Part shown: positions 51,459 through 58,993 of the stretch, piece after piece
Position numbering within the stretch: position 1 is the first letter of the stretch
Layout: each line of letters starts with the position of its first letter
NCBI GenBank assembly: GCA_009360885.1
Contig: SPEL01000003.1
Coordinates: 1 to 64,000, forward strand
Origin: Sphingobium sp.
GTDB taxonomy: Bacteria > Pseudomonadota > Alphaproteobacteria > Sphingomonadales > Sphingomonadaceae
DNA: 64,000 nucleotides
Direction of reading: 5' to 3'
The notes under the pieces: model-generated
What the model was told of the DNA's origin: nothing
The model's database searches: none
The model's input: the letters and a program-made list of their open reading frames with translations, nothing else
Program-made: the position numbers and the translations under genes

Positions 51459-52735
51459 CAAATATATCCGATTGAAAACCAGCGCGCAGACAAAGCGTGC
51501 TGTGGGTTGAAAATATTGGCGATGGTGCCGGACCAATTATAAACGCGGGGGTTATTGTTGGCGGCCCCCCGATCCCCGACCTCCCCCATCCCTTCGACGG
51601 CGGCGTATCCGCAATAGCTCATGGCGATGGGAAAGGAGATGGTGGCATAGCTGTCTGCCGCGAGAGAGAGCGGCCCCCACTGAAAAACAACGCCGCCGGG
51701 CAGGAATTTCCGTCCGGTAGGTGCATTTTCCCCCGCAAAATCTGCATATTTTGCCAATTGCGACAGGATGGAAGCATCCATTTTGCCAGCAAGCGCCAAT
51801 GCCACAGCATTGCTGATCGGCTTTAGGGCGTCACTGGTGTTATCGACGCTGCCAAGGCCGATGGCGCCCTTGGTGATATTGAGGGCATGGGTGTGGCCAT
51901 CAGGGGTAACCGCATTTGTCGTACCAGTTGTAATGGTGCCGGGCGTCGCAAGGGCGATGGACCTGTCAGCCCATAAATCACCGCCGCCGGTAAGGCCGTT
52001 GCCTGCCGTAATCCTGCGCTCTGCCGCTGCCTTGAGACCCAGCGCGGTTTGCACCGCATTGCTGATCGGCTTTAGGGCGTCACTGGTGTTGTTGACATTG
52101 CCAAGGCCAATAGCCTGACGAAACAGGGGCGGGGTGGCGATGGACAGCAAGCCTTTGACAAATTCGCTTGGTGCGCCCTCCCCCAGACGATCATTCAGCC
52201 AGCCCATAAATGCACTGCGCATGGTCTTTGGCGTGACGGCGCGGGATGCATCTGCCCCGGCCTGCGCCTCAGTATTCGTCGCCAGCTCAACCACCCCTTC
52301 CCGCTCAGTCGTCGCGGAGGGGTTGAGGAAATTGGTCGCGCCAAATGTCAGCGAGGCGGCGTTAACATCGGCAAACTGCACATTCAGCGCCAGCAGCAAC
52401 ATCGCCTGCGATGATTTTTCCATGATCGGGCTGGCCTGTCCGTAAATGCCGAACAGCGTCCCATCGGCCAGATAGAGCGCGAGAGAATGGAGAGAATAGG
52501 CCGCGTTGCTTTCGTCCCGCACAATCACATGGATGGTGTCATCTGCCACCACATCCCCCGCCAATGTATCAATCCGTTTGATTTCGCCGGGAAGGACAAG
52601 AGCGGATGGCGACGGCACGAGGGGCGAGGCCGACACACCGCAATGGCTGATGACAACCGGGGCGGTGCCGGTATTTTCGGCATTGATCAGGGCGGCGCGG
52701 CCTGCGCTGGTGACGGTAAAGGTGAAATCTGCCAT
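51458..52735 (-). CDS. H: Tail fibre protein (P2 gpH-like)
   Basis: 425 residues from ATG 52735 (GAGGG upstream). N-terminal attachment domain (MADFTFTVTSAGRAALINAE), then a fibre shaft with two copies of the LGxVxNTSDALKPISNAV repeat about 83 residues apart, and a C-terminal receptor region with FPIAMSYCGYAAVEGMG. Part of J-I-H-G late operon. The DNA repeats inside are near identical (see 51807 and 52056). Confidence 0.9.
   Translation of the reverse strand: MADFTFTVTSAGRAALINAENTGTAPVVISHCGVSASPLVPSPSALVLPGEIKRIDTLAGDVVADDTIHVIVRDESNAAYSLHSLALYLADGTLFGIYGQASPIMEKSSQAMLLLALNVQFADVNAASLTFGATNFLNPSATTEREGVVELATNTEAQAGADASRAVTPKTMRSAFMGWLNDRLGEGAPSEFVKGLLSIATPPLFRQAIGLGNVNNTSDALKPISNAVQTALGLKAAAERRITAGNGLTGGGDLWADRSIALATPGTITTGTTNAVTPDGHTHALNITKGAIGLGSVDNTSDALKPISNAVALALAGKMDASILSQLAKYADFAGENAPTGRKFLPGGVVFQWGPLSLAADSYATISFPIAMSYCGYAAVEGMGEVGDRGAANNNPRVYNWSGTIANIFNPQHALSARWFSIGYI
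51807..52090 (-). repeat. In-frame direct repeats inside the tail fibre gene
   Basis: A block beginning GCATTGCTGATCGGC occurs at 51807 and again at 52056, identical for about 35 bases and similar for about 60. The 249-base distance equals 83 codons, so recombination between copies would delete or duplicate shaft without breaking the frame. Confidence 0.8.
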
Positions 52736-52745
52736 GCGGCCCTCT

Positions 52746-53378
52746 TCATGTGACGTTGATGTGAGTGGTGACCATCCGGCCCATGTCATCGACCAGCACA
52801 GCGCCAGCATCATCGACCAGCGCGGCTGTGGTGGCCCGGATAACGGTGGCCGTCAGGCGGTGGTAAATGGCCGGACGGGCGACAGCACGAAGGCCGATTT
52901 TTGCATCCGCCGACAGTCCCTGCGTAAAGGTAAAATGGCTGCGCACCGGCTTTGTGCGGCGAACCTCATTAATGACAGCATCCACAAAGGACGCGGTAAC
53001 CGGCATACCAGCGGCGGCGGACAGGGTGATGAGTAAATCAAAGGTGTAAGGGTTGCCCCTCGGTTCCATCTGCCACCATTCCCGGATGGCGACGTTGCCG
53101 CCAAAGGATTTGACCACATCCCGCACGCTTTCTGCCGTCCCTTTGCGCCGGGCGATAGCGATGGCGCGACGGATCCTCTCTCGCTTCAGGGTGGCGGGCC
53201 AGTTACTGTCCCAGCCATCCAAAGAGAGCGCCCAAGCCAGCCACGGCAAATGGCTGGCCGGGCAATCCGTGGGTGACCAAATGGCGCGCAAATGGGTGTC
53301 AATATCCAACAACCGGGCGGTGGCGGCCTCCAGCGCCTTGTCCAGCGCCGTCGCGTTCGGGGGAGAGAGCGTCGTCAT
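52746..53378 (-). CDS. I: Baseplate/tail protein I (P2 gpI)
   Basis: 210 residues, gpI family: LDIDTHLRAIWSPTDCPASHLPWLAWALSLDGWD and GTAESVRDVVKSFGGNVAIREWW. Links fibre to baseplate. Overlaps J by 4 bases; 10 bases before the fibre start. Confidence 0.93.
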   Translation of the reverse strand: MTTLSPPNATALDKALEAATARLLDIDTHLRAIWSPTDCPASHLPWLAWALSLDGWDSNWPATLKRERIRRAIAIARRKGTAESVRDVVKSFGGNVAIREWWQMEPRGNPYTFDLLITLSAAAGMPVTASFVDAVINEVRRTKPVRSHFTFTQGLSADAKIGLRAVARPAIYHRLTATVIRATTAALVDDAGAVLVDDMGRMVTTHINVT

Positions 53379-54265
53379 TCGCCCGTGCCGATGTGCCGAA
53401 CGTCCGTGGCGGTGCAGCTGGCGCAGCCGGTGGGGTCAATGATGATATCGGCGGGCGGGTTGATGATGCGGACATTATGTACCCCGTCGCCGTGCAATGC
53501 CGAATGGATGGCGGACAGGGTGATATCCCGCCCCAGACGGCGGCTTGTCGTCAGATATTCATCCAGCTTTCGCCGCGATTCCGCCAGCACCAGCCCCGCA
53601 TCTGGGCCGGAATAGGTTGTTATCTCCGCCTCCACCGCAAATGGGGTGATGGTGGCGGATTGGACAATGACCAGATCCGTCAACGGGCGGCGCGTTTCAG
53701 CCGACAGATAATCATAAACGGCGGTCAGTAGGGCTGCGGGGGCGGTGCCATCCCCCTCTCGCCCCAAAATGGTGACAAGCACCTCTCCGGGGTTATTGGA
53801 TATGGCGCTGGCATCCAGAACGCGGCTATCCGCCGAAAGGGCGTGGAAAATATAGGCCCCCTCTGGCCCGGCGACCGAGTAACCCTCTGGGGCCATGACG
53901 ATGCGGCGGCGGAAATCCTCATCACTCTCCCAGATGTCGGGGGTTCCGGCCTGTGTATCCGCCGGGGTGATGAGGAGACGGGCGACACCAAATAGCGCGC
54001 CCAGATTATCCAGATCCCCGCCCATGGCGTAGGCCACCATGACGGCCTTTGCCGCGTCGTTGACGCGCTGACGCAGCAACATTTCGCGGTAGGAAAACAC
54101 CTGTAGCGCGACGGTCGCCGGATCACTTTCCCGCGCAACAAAATCCGGGATGAGTATCCGCATGGCGGCGATATTGGCGGCAAGAATTGCCTCATAATCT
54201 AGCGTTTCGACTAGATCAGGTGCGGGCAAACGGGAGAGATCAACAGCGGTAAATGTATCAGCCAT
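53375..54265 (-). CDS. J: Baseplate wedge protein J (gp47-like)
   Basis: 296 residues from ATG 54265; the longer frame to 54331 covers the inverted repeat. Baseplate J family: SRLPAPDLVETLDYEAILAAN, DDNLG-type NLGALFGVARL, and a C-terminal LGRDITLSAIHSALHGDGVH. First gene of the J-I-H-G operon. Confidence 0.94.
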   Translation of the reverse strand: MADTFTAVDLSRLPAPDLVETLDYEAILAANIAAMRILIPDFVARESDPATVALQVFSYREMLLRQRVNDAAKAVMVAYAMGGDLDNLGALFGVARLLITPADTQAGTPDIWESDEDFRRRIVMAPEGYSVAGPEGAYIFHALSADSRVLDASAISNNPGEVLVTILGREGDGTAPAALLTAVYDYLSAETRRPLTDLVIVQSATITPFAVEAEITTYSGPDAGLVLAESRRKLDEYLTTSRRLGRDITLSAIHSALHGDGVHNVRIINPPADIIIDPTGCASCTATDVRHIGTGE

Positions 54266-54309
54266 GGCGGCATCTGGACCGAGGCCCCACGCCCGCGCAC
54301 CCGTGCGCG

Positions 54310-54332
54310 TTTGTCGTTCCGCGCACCACAAA
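54310..54332. promoter_or_regulatory. Candidate Ogr-type late promoter element, copy 2 (between J and the spike operon)
   Basis: TTTGTCGT-TCCGCGC-ACCACAAA, one mismatch in the dyad. It lies between the divergent starts of J (54265, minus) and the spike accessory gene (54368, plus), so one symmetric site could serve both. Confidence 0.6.
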
Positions 54333-54367
54333 TGCCCGCCGTGGGAAACAGCCAGACTGCGCGCAAA

Positions 54368-54949
54368 ATGGCGATCATGAGCAGCCCAATCACAGCATTC
54401 CCCATAGCTACCCGCAATTTTGCAGATATCGTCACAGAGGCCGTTGGCCCGATGATCGATGAAAAAATTGCCCCGGTGGACGACGCATGGGCGGCAACCA
54501 TGGCGCAGCTATCCGCATGGATGCGCGGCCCCGCAACCGGCGGGCCGGATGGGAACGGATATTATCCGTGGGATGATGGGGCAGAACCGGCGATTGCCGT
54601 TCCCTCCCCCGCCAAAATGGCGGTGTTGGCGGCTACGATGGAGATTGTCCCTGTCAATCCCGGCGCGGGCGCGGCCTATACCCTCCTGCCAACAGATAGC
54701 GGCAAGCGCATTGCCATCAACCATGCCGATGCCACCGTAACCGTGACCGTGCCGCTCGCTCCGGTAGGCACCATCTGGTTTGCCCGTCAAATGGGGGCAG
54801 GCGCGCTGAAATTCATGGGTGCGGCAGGCGTGACGATCATCAATCGGCGCGACCATAATGGCACGGCGGGACGCGGTGCGGGTGTGTCGATCTGCTTTGA
54901 GGCCGCCGGTGTGGCCTATCTGGATGGCGACACGGACATCATCGCATGA
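54368..54949 (+). CDS. Phage structural protein, probable tailspike accessory
   Basis: 193 residues from ATG 54368 (ATG 54377 equally possible; both lack a strong ribosome site). C-terminal half (TIWFARQMGAGALKFMGAAGVTIINR) resembles beta-rich phage proteins with a tip-fold seen next to tailspikes. Overlaps the tailspike start by 4 bases. Function inferred from position. Confidence 0.65.
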   Translation: MAIMSSPITAFPIATRNFADIVTEAVGPMIDEKIAPVDDAWAATMAQLSAWMRGPATGGPDGNGYYPWDDGAEPAIAVPSPAKMAVLAATMEIVPVNPGAGAAYTLLPTDSGKRIAINHADATVTVTVPLAPVGTIWFARQMGAGALKFMGAAGVTIINRRDHNGTAGRGAGVSICFEAAGVAYLDGDTDIIA

Positions 54950-57201
54950 CGCTGCTCACCCCGCTGATGACGTTGCAGCAGCCCGCGACCGGGCGGCCAC
55001 GCCGATATATCATGCCAACGGCGCAGGGGGATGGCACAGGCCGGAATTGGGCCAATGCTGCGGGGATATCATCGCTCAATGCGCAAATCGCACTGGCGCG
55101 TCAGGCGGGCGGCGATGTTTGGGTGCGCGCCGACGCGGGCAATTACCCAGAGACAACAATATCCATTACCGAGGGTGGCAGCCCGATAAACCGCGTTAAC
55201 ATCATCGGTGTTCTGGTGGATGGCACCCCGGCCCATGCGCCATTTGTCGGCACCCGCACTGCGCCATGGGCTGTTGGCGGATCTGGCGGTAATGCGGGCG
55301 GGACATTCTGGCTGAACGCTGGGGCTGATTATCTGGGGTTTAAGTTCTTCGCCCCGAAAAATTGCGGGCTGGGCTTTTTCCGCATCCGCCAGCCCGTCAC
55401 CGATTTGCTGATTGAGGATGTAGATGCGGTCAACGTCCGGTCCCTTGTCCTCAACAACATTGGCGGAGGTATCTATTCCCACGCCAGCTTAAACGGCGGG
55501 ACATTCCGGCGGCTAACCCTGCGCGGACACAGTAAGCAGGGGATGTATTTCCGATATGACAGCCATGATATTTTAATCGAAGATGTCTGGTTGGATAGTG
55601 AGCGGCAAGAGGATGGCTCTAATCCTTGGGCGACCGGCGTCATGTTTAACGATACCGCCCATGATGTGGTGGCGCGACGGGTAAAAAGTTACAACACCTA
55701 TCACAATATCCCCGATGGCTACTGGAACGCAGACGGCTTCAGCACCGAGCGCAAAAATTATAATTTTCTGTTTGAGGACTGCGAAAGTGGCGGACATACC
55801 GATGGCGGGGTTGATTTCAAATCAACATCAACTGTTCTTGTTCGTTTCAAATCCTTTGATAATAAACGCAATTACAGACTTTGGGGCGAAGTCACCCTTA
55901 TTGACTGCATAGGCCTCAACCCATTTCGGCGAGGCGGGACCGGGAATACCTGTCAGGTCGGGGCCTATCGCGGCAGTTTCATTCGGGTTGTGCGTGGACG
56001 GTGGGAGCAAACCGGAGCATTTGTGCCATTTTACGCGGAAGAAACAGGATTTTTGTCTATCACGCAAAGCGCCATTGACGCCACGGTAAAGCCCGTAGAT
56101 GTGGCAATGACCCAAATCGTTGGCGAAGATGCTCAGCTGGAAATCTATGCTGATGATGATTTTGCGGCACCCAGACTTTTGGGGAGTGCAACCGGGAACG
56201 TTAACGAAAATGCAATTGGTAATTTCAAAATCGAGACTGATAGGCCCGCATATGTCGAAGTAGATAGAACCATAGGAGATCAGGCGGAGTTTACTACATT
56301 CGGCAAGCAGCTTGACACCAAAGCCCAAGATTATGAGGCACCGTTACACCCGGATAATTTAATTAAGGCACAGTTTCGCCTGCGCGGCGGCAATAATGTG
56401 CGCAGTATACCATATTGGTTTCATGTAACAATCAATGATGTTGAGGATGACCCGATTGATCAGGCGGAAACCGCAACATATGCGCGCAATGGTTGCTGGT
56501 TCCGCGCACATCCATCGCTGGTCTGGGCGGATCTAGAAATGACGATTCCGGCGCAAATCGGTGATCCGGTTATGGCGCTGACTGATACATCAGGATTTGG
56601 AAATCATGCGCGTCAGCCAGACATTGCTAGGTGCGCGATATTCGGTGGCGATGGTGCATGGAGGTATTGGCTCGATCTTGATGGATCAAAATATTATGAA
56701 ATTGGAGACCCCGGCGAGTTTCGTTTCGAACAGGTCACCGCATTTGCGGTTTATAAGCGCGCCGAAGATAGCGACAGCCGTGCCTATCTGTTTTCTTTTC
56801 CACGATCAGGCAGCGCCGACACCGCCTTTAACGCGGCGTGGGGGCTGGGGGTTATATCGACAACAACATTGTGGGGCCGGGTCGGCAGTAATAATGCGAC
56901 TAGTCCGTCCGGCGGCGCACCGAAAACCCGCTGGAATGTATCATCCCTGCGCACATCGGACGGCCAGATGCGCAGCAATAACATTTTATACACGAGCGCG
57001 CCGGGGGTTGAGACCCTTAGCTATCAGACTAATGTAGCGACCCGCAAAGCCCGTCTTTTTGCCGATGGTGACACAAATATAGGCGGTTTTTTCTCTGGGC
57101 TATGGTCAGAGGGTGGCATTTATGACGGCGATTTTTCGAACGATATAAGGTTCCGCGTAGAACGGCAAATGGCGCAGTCTGGTGGGATAAATTTGGTTTA
57201 A
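54946..57201 (+). CDS. Tailspike with right-handed beta-helix domain
   Basis: 751 residues. N-terminal RYIMPTAQGDGTGRNWANA and repeated beta-helix turns (DLLIEDVDAVNVRSL, HDILIEDVWLDSERQ, NFLFEDCESGGHTDGGVDF) to about residue 350; a middle immunoglobulin-like segment; a LamG-like C-terminal domain (FAVYKRAEDSDSRAYLFSF) about 585-751. Such proteins bind and often degrade capsular polysaccharide or LPS. No P2 counterpart. The 55.7-56.6 kb part is richer in AT than neighbouring genes, suggesting separate origin. Confidence 0.8.
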   Translation: MTLLTPLMTLQQPATGRPRRYIMPTAQGDGTGRNWANAAGISSLNAQIALARQAGGDVWVRADAGNYPETTISITEGGSPINRVNIIGVLVDGTPAHAPFVGTRTAPWAVGGSGGNAGGTFWLNAGADYLGFKFFAPKNCGLGFFRIRQPVTDLLIEDVDAVNVRSLVLNNIGGGIYSHASLNGGTFRRLTLRGHSKQGMYFRYDSHDILIEDVWLDSERQEDGSNPWATGVMFNDTAHDVVARRVKSYNTYHNIPDGYWNADGFSTERKNYNFLFEDCESGGHTDGGVDFKSTSTVLVRFKSFDNKRNYRLWGEVTLIDCIGLNPFRRGGTGNTCQVGAYRGSFIRVVRGRWEQTGAFVPFYAEETGFLSITQSAIDATVKPVDVAMTQIVGEDAQLEIYADDDFAAPRLLGSATGNVNENAIGNFKIETDRPAYVEVDRTIGDQAEFTTFGKQLDTKAQDYEAPLHPDNLIKAQFRLRGGNNVRSIPYWFHVTINDVEDDPIDQAETATYARNGCWFRAHPSLVWADLEMTIPAQIGDPVMALTDTSGFGNHARQPDIARCAIFGGDGAWRYWLDLDGSKYYEIGDPGEFRFEQVTAFAVYKRAEDSDSRAYLFSFPRSGSADTAFNAAWGLGVISTTTLWGRVGSNNATSPSGGAPKTRWNVSSLRTSDGQMRSNNILYTSAPGVETLSYQTNVATRKARLFADGDTNIGGFFSGLWSEGGIYDGDFSNDIRFRVERQMAQSGGINLV

Positions 57202-57220
57202 GCCCGCATGAAGATTAGAT

Positions 57221-57280
57221 TTTGTGGTTCGCCGCACCACAAACCATGCCCATATAAATAACGCCTGCCTGCCCGCATGG
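57221..57280 (+). promoter_or_regulatory. Candidate Ogr-type late promoter, copy 3 (before the lysis operon)
   Basis: TTTGTGGT-TCGCCGC-ACCACAAA (57221-57243) followed by CATATAAAT (57251-57259) and CGCCTGCCTGCCCGCATGG. Nearly the same 60-base block stands before V on the other strand. Confidence 0.7.
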
Positions 57281-57287
57281 TCGCGGC

Positions 57288-57632
57288 ATGAGCAATCATT
57301 TCGACACAGCAATATCATGGGTGGCCTGCCTGTTCGCGGCCCTGACCGCCGTCACCGCACGGCTGATGCGCGACCTGTATAAGGTTTCGGAGCAGATACC
57401 CACGGATCCGCTGGAGCTGCGCCATTGGCAGCGACGGCGGCGCTGGATGATCTGGTCAGAGCTGGCCGCCCTCCCCTGTTTCGCGACGATCAGCGTGGCA
57501 TCGGTCATCTATCTGGAGGTGCCGGTGGTGCTGGCGGTGTTGATTGCGATTGGGCTGGGCGGTCTGGGCTTTGGGTTTTTACTCAACGGTCTGCAAGCCA
57601 TCATCCGCAAAAAGCTGGGGATCGAACCATGA
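57288..57632 (+). CDS. Membrane protein, holin candidate
   Basis: 114 residues with three membrane helices (AISWVACLFAALTAVTA, LAALPCFATISVASVIYL, VPVVLAVLIAIGLGGLGFGF) and a charged loop (LRHWQRRRRWMIW). First gene of the lysis operon; a holin by place and topology, family not recognised. Confidence 0.65.
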   Translation: MSNHFDTAISWVACLFAALTAVTARLMRDLYKVSEQIPTDPLELRHWQRRRRWMIWSELAALPCFATISVASVIYLEVPVVLAVLIAIGLGGLGFGFLLNGLQAIIRKKLGIEP

Positions 57633-57757
57633 AGGATTGGATCATCATCGCCGGGCTGGTCAGCCTGATCATTGCATTGCTGATGCTGGCCGTTGCCGCC
57701 CACGCCGCCGTTGAAATTGAAAAGTGCCAAAAAAGGAACCGGCATGAGCAAAAATAA
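57629..57757 (+). CDS. Small membrane protein of the lysis cassette
   Basis: 42 residues: one membrane helix (WIIIAGLVSLIIALLMLAVAAHA) and a basic tail. Starts within the stop of the holin candidate (ATGA) and overlaps the endolysin start. Second holin or antiholin is plausible. Confidence 0.65.
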   Translation: MKDWIIIAGLVSLIIALLMLAVAAHAAVEIEKCQKRNRHEQK

Positions 57758-58190
57758 AGTTACGAGCGCGGGGGGCCGCGCACTCATCACACGGTTTGAG
57801 GGCGAGAAGCTGAAATCCTATCTTTGCCCGGCAAATGTGTGGACGATTGGCGTCGGTCACACCGGCAAGGATGTGAAACCCGGCATGGTGATTAGCCAAG
57901 CGGAATCGCAGGCGCTGCTTGCCGGGGATCTGGCACGGTTTGAAAAGGCCGTGACCGATCTGGCGCGGAAAACCACCCAGAACCAGTTTGACGCCATGGT
58001 CAGCCTTGCATTTAACATTGGCGAAAATGCTTTCGCCGGGTCCACCCTACTGCGCAAGCACAACCGGGGGGATTATTTGGGCGCGGCGGCAGAATTTACG
58101 CGGTGGAATAAGGCTGGCGGTAAAACGTTGGCCGGATTAACGAGCCGCCGCACCGCCGAAAAGCTGCTTTACGGGCGGAAAGACGCATGA
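57744..58190 (+). CDS. Endolysin, GH24 lysozyme (T4-like)
   Basis: 148 residues from ATG 57744 (AAGGAAC upstream). RFEGEKLKSYLCPANVWTIG carries the E-8-C-5-T form of the catalytic triad seen in P21-type endolysins (Cys where T4 has Asp). Conserved QFDAMVSLAFNIGENAFAGSTLL and RRTAEKLLYG follow. No signal-anchor helix, so release should need the holin. Confidence 0.93.
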   Translation: MSKNKVTSAGGRALITRFEGEKLKSYLCPANVWTIGVGHTGKDVKPGMVISQAESQALLAGDLARFEKAVTDLARKTTQNQFDAMVSLAFNIGENAFAGSTLLRKHNRGDYLGAAAEFTRWNKAGGKTLAGLTSRRTAEKLLYGRKDA

Positions 58191-58582
58191 AGTCATGGCA
58201 GGCAATGGCGCTTATGAGCGCAGGCGCGGTATTTGCCAGTAGCTGGTTTTTCCAAGACGGTAAGAAGGCCGGGTTCCAAAAGGCCGCCGCGCAATATGAA
58301 GCCAAGCTGAAAAAGGCAGAGGCCGAAACCGCCGAAAAATCCGCAACAATTGAGGCCATGGCAACCACCGCCATGCTGGCCGATCAGGGCCGCGAGGCCA
58401 CCCACCGGGAGATCATCCGTGAAACCAGTAAAATTATTGATCGGCCTGTCTATCTCGACAGTTGCGTTGATGTTGACGGCTTGCTCATCCTCGACCGCCT
58501 TGCCGCCAACGCGAATGGCGAAGATCCCGCCGCATCTGTTGGTCGCGCCGCCGCCCCTGCCCAAAGTGCAGCGAACGAATGA
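58187..58582 (+). CDS. Rz-like i-spanin
   Basis: 131 residues: N-terminal membrane helix (MALMSAGAVFASSWFF) then a long coiled coil (AAAQYEAKLKKAEAETAEKSATIEAM), the i-spanin layout. Overlaps endolysin by 4 bases and contains the start of the o-spanin gene in another frame. Confidence 0.8.
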   Translation: MKSWQAMALMSAGAVFASSWFFQDGKKAGFQKAAAQYEAKLKKAEAETAEKSATIEAMATTAMLADQGREATHREIIRETSKIIDRPVYLDSCVDVDGLLILDRLAANANGEDPAASVGRAAAPAQSAANE

Positions 58583-58715
58583 GGACATGACCGGCGCGCA
58601 GGCGCTGGCCAGCTTTGGCGAGATTTACGGCGTTGCGGGCGGGATCCGTAGCACGCTCATCACCCTGCAAAATGCCGTGCGCATCGCCGCGGAGAAAAAT
58701 GAGGAACAGCAGTGA
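58419..58715 (+). CDS. Rz1-like o-spanin lipoprotein
   Basis: 98 residues from GTG 58419 with GGGAGA six bases upstream. Lipoprotein signal peptide with lipobox LTAC (KLLIGLSISTVALMLTAC), followed by a Pro-rich stretch (ALPPTRMAKIPPHLLVAPPP). More than half lies inside the Rz gene in the +1 frame; the rest extends beyond it, longer than lambda Rz1. With Rz it fuses inner and outer membranes at lysis. Confidence 0.82.
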   Translation: MKPVKLLIGLSISTVALMLTACSSSTALPPTRMAKIPPHLLVAPPPLPKVQRTNEDMTGAQALASFGEIYGVAGGIRSTLITLQNAVRIAAEKNEEQQ

Positions 58716-58993
58716 CCACCACCACCTTGCGCCAGACGCATAAGGCCACCGGAGAATGGACCAACCTTGCCGCCACCATCACCGGGGCGGCGGGGGTTTC
58801 CGGTTTTATCAAACATCTGGGCGGCACGGATGTGGAGATCATCTTTGGCGGGGCGGCACAGCCCACCGCAGACATGCGCGGGACACCGTTAAGCCAATAC
58901 GGCGAGGAATATTGCGCCGGGGCCAGCGAAATCTGGGTGCGCGGGCGCTTTGGTGCATCCGCCACCCTCGGCTTTAATGTGGTGGAGGCATAA
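58712..58993 (+). CDS. Small phage protein, probable virion component
   Basis: 93 residues from GTG 58712 (GTGA overlap with the o-spanin stop). Beta-rich, no membrane segment: TGEWTNLAATITGAAGVSGF, GEEYCAGASEIWVRG. Directly upstream of the SGNH spike with no gap; may attach it. Not recognised. Confidence 0.6.
   Translation: MTTTTLRQTHKATGEWTNLAATITGAAGVSGFIKHLGGTDVEIIFGGAAQPTADMRGTPLSQYGEEYCAGASEIWVRGRFGASATLGFNVVEA

Noticed and set aside
51038..57243. Invertible tail-fibre segment with Gin/Cin-type crossover sites
   Set aside because: The repeats do not resemble gix/cix sites, no serine invertase gene is seen, and the repeats sit at operon heads rather than inside fibre genes.
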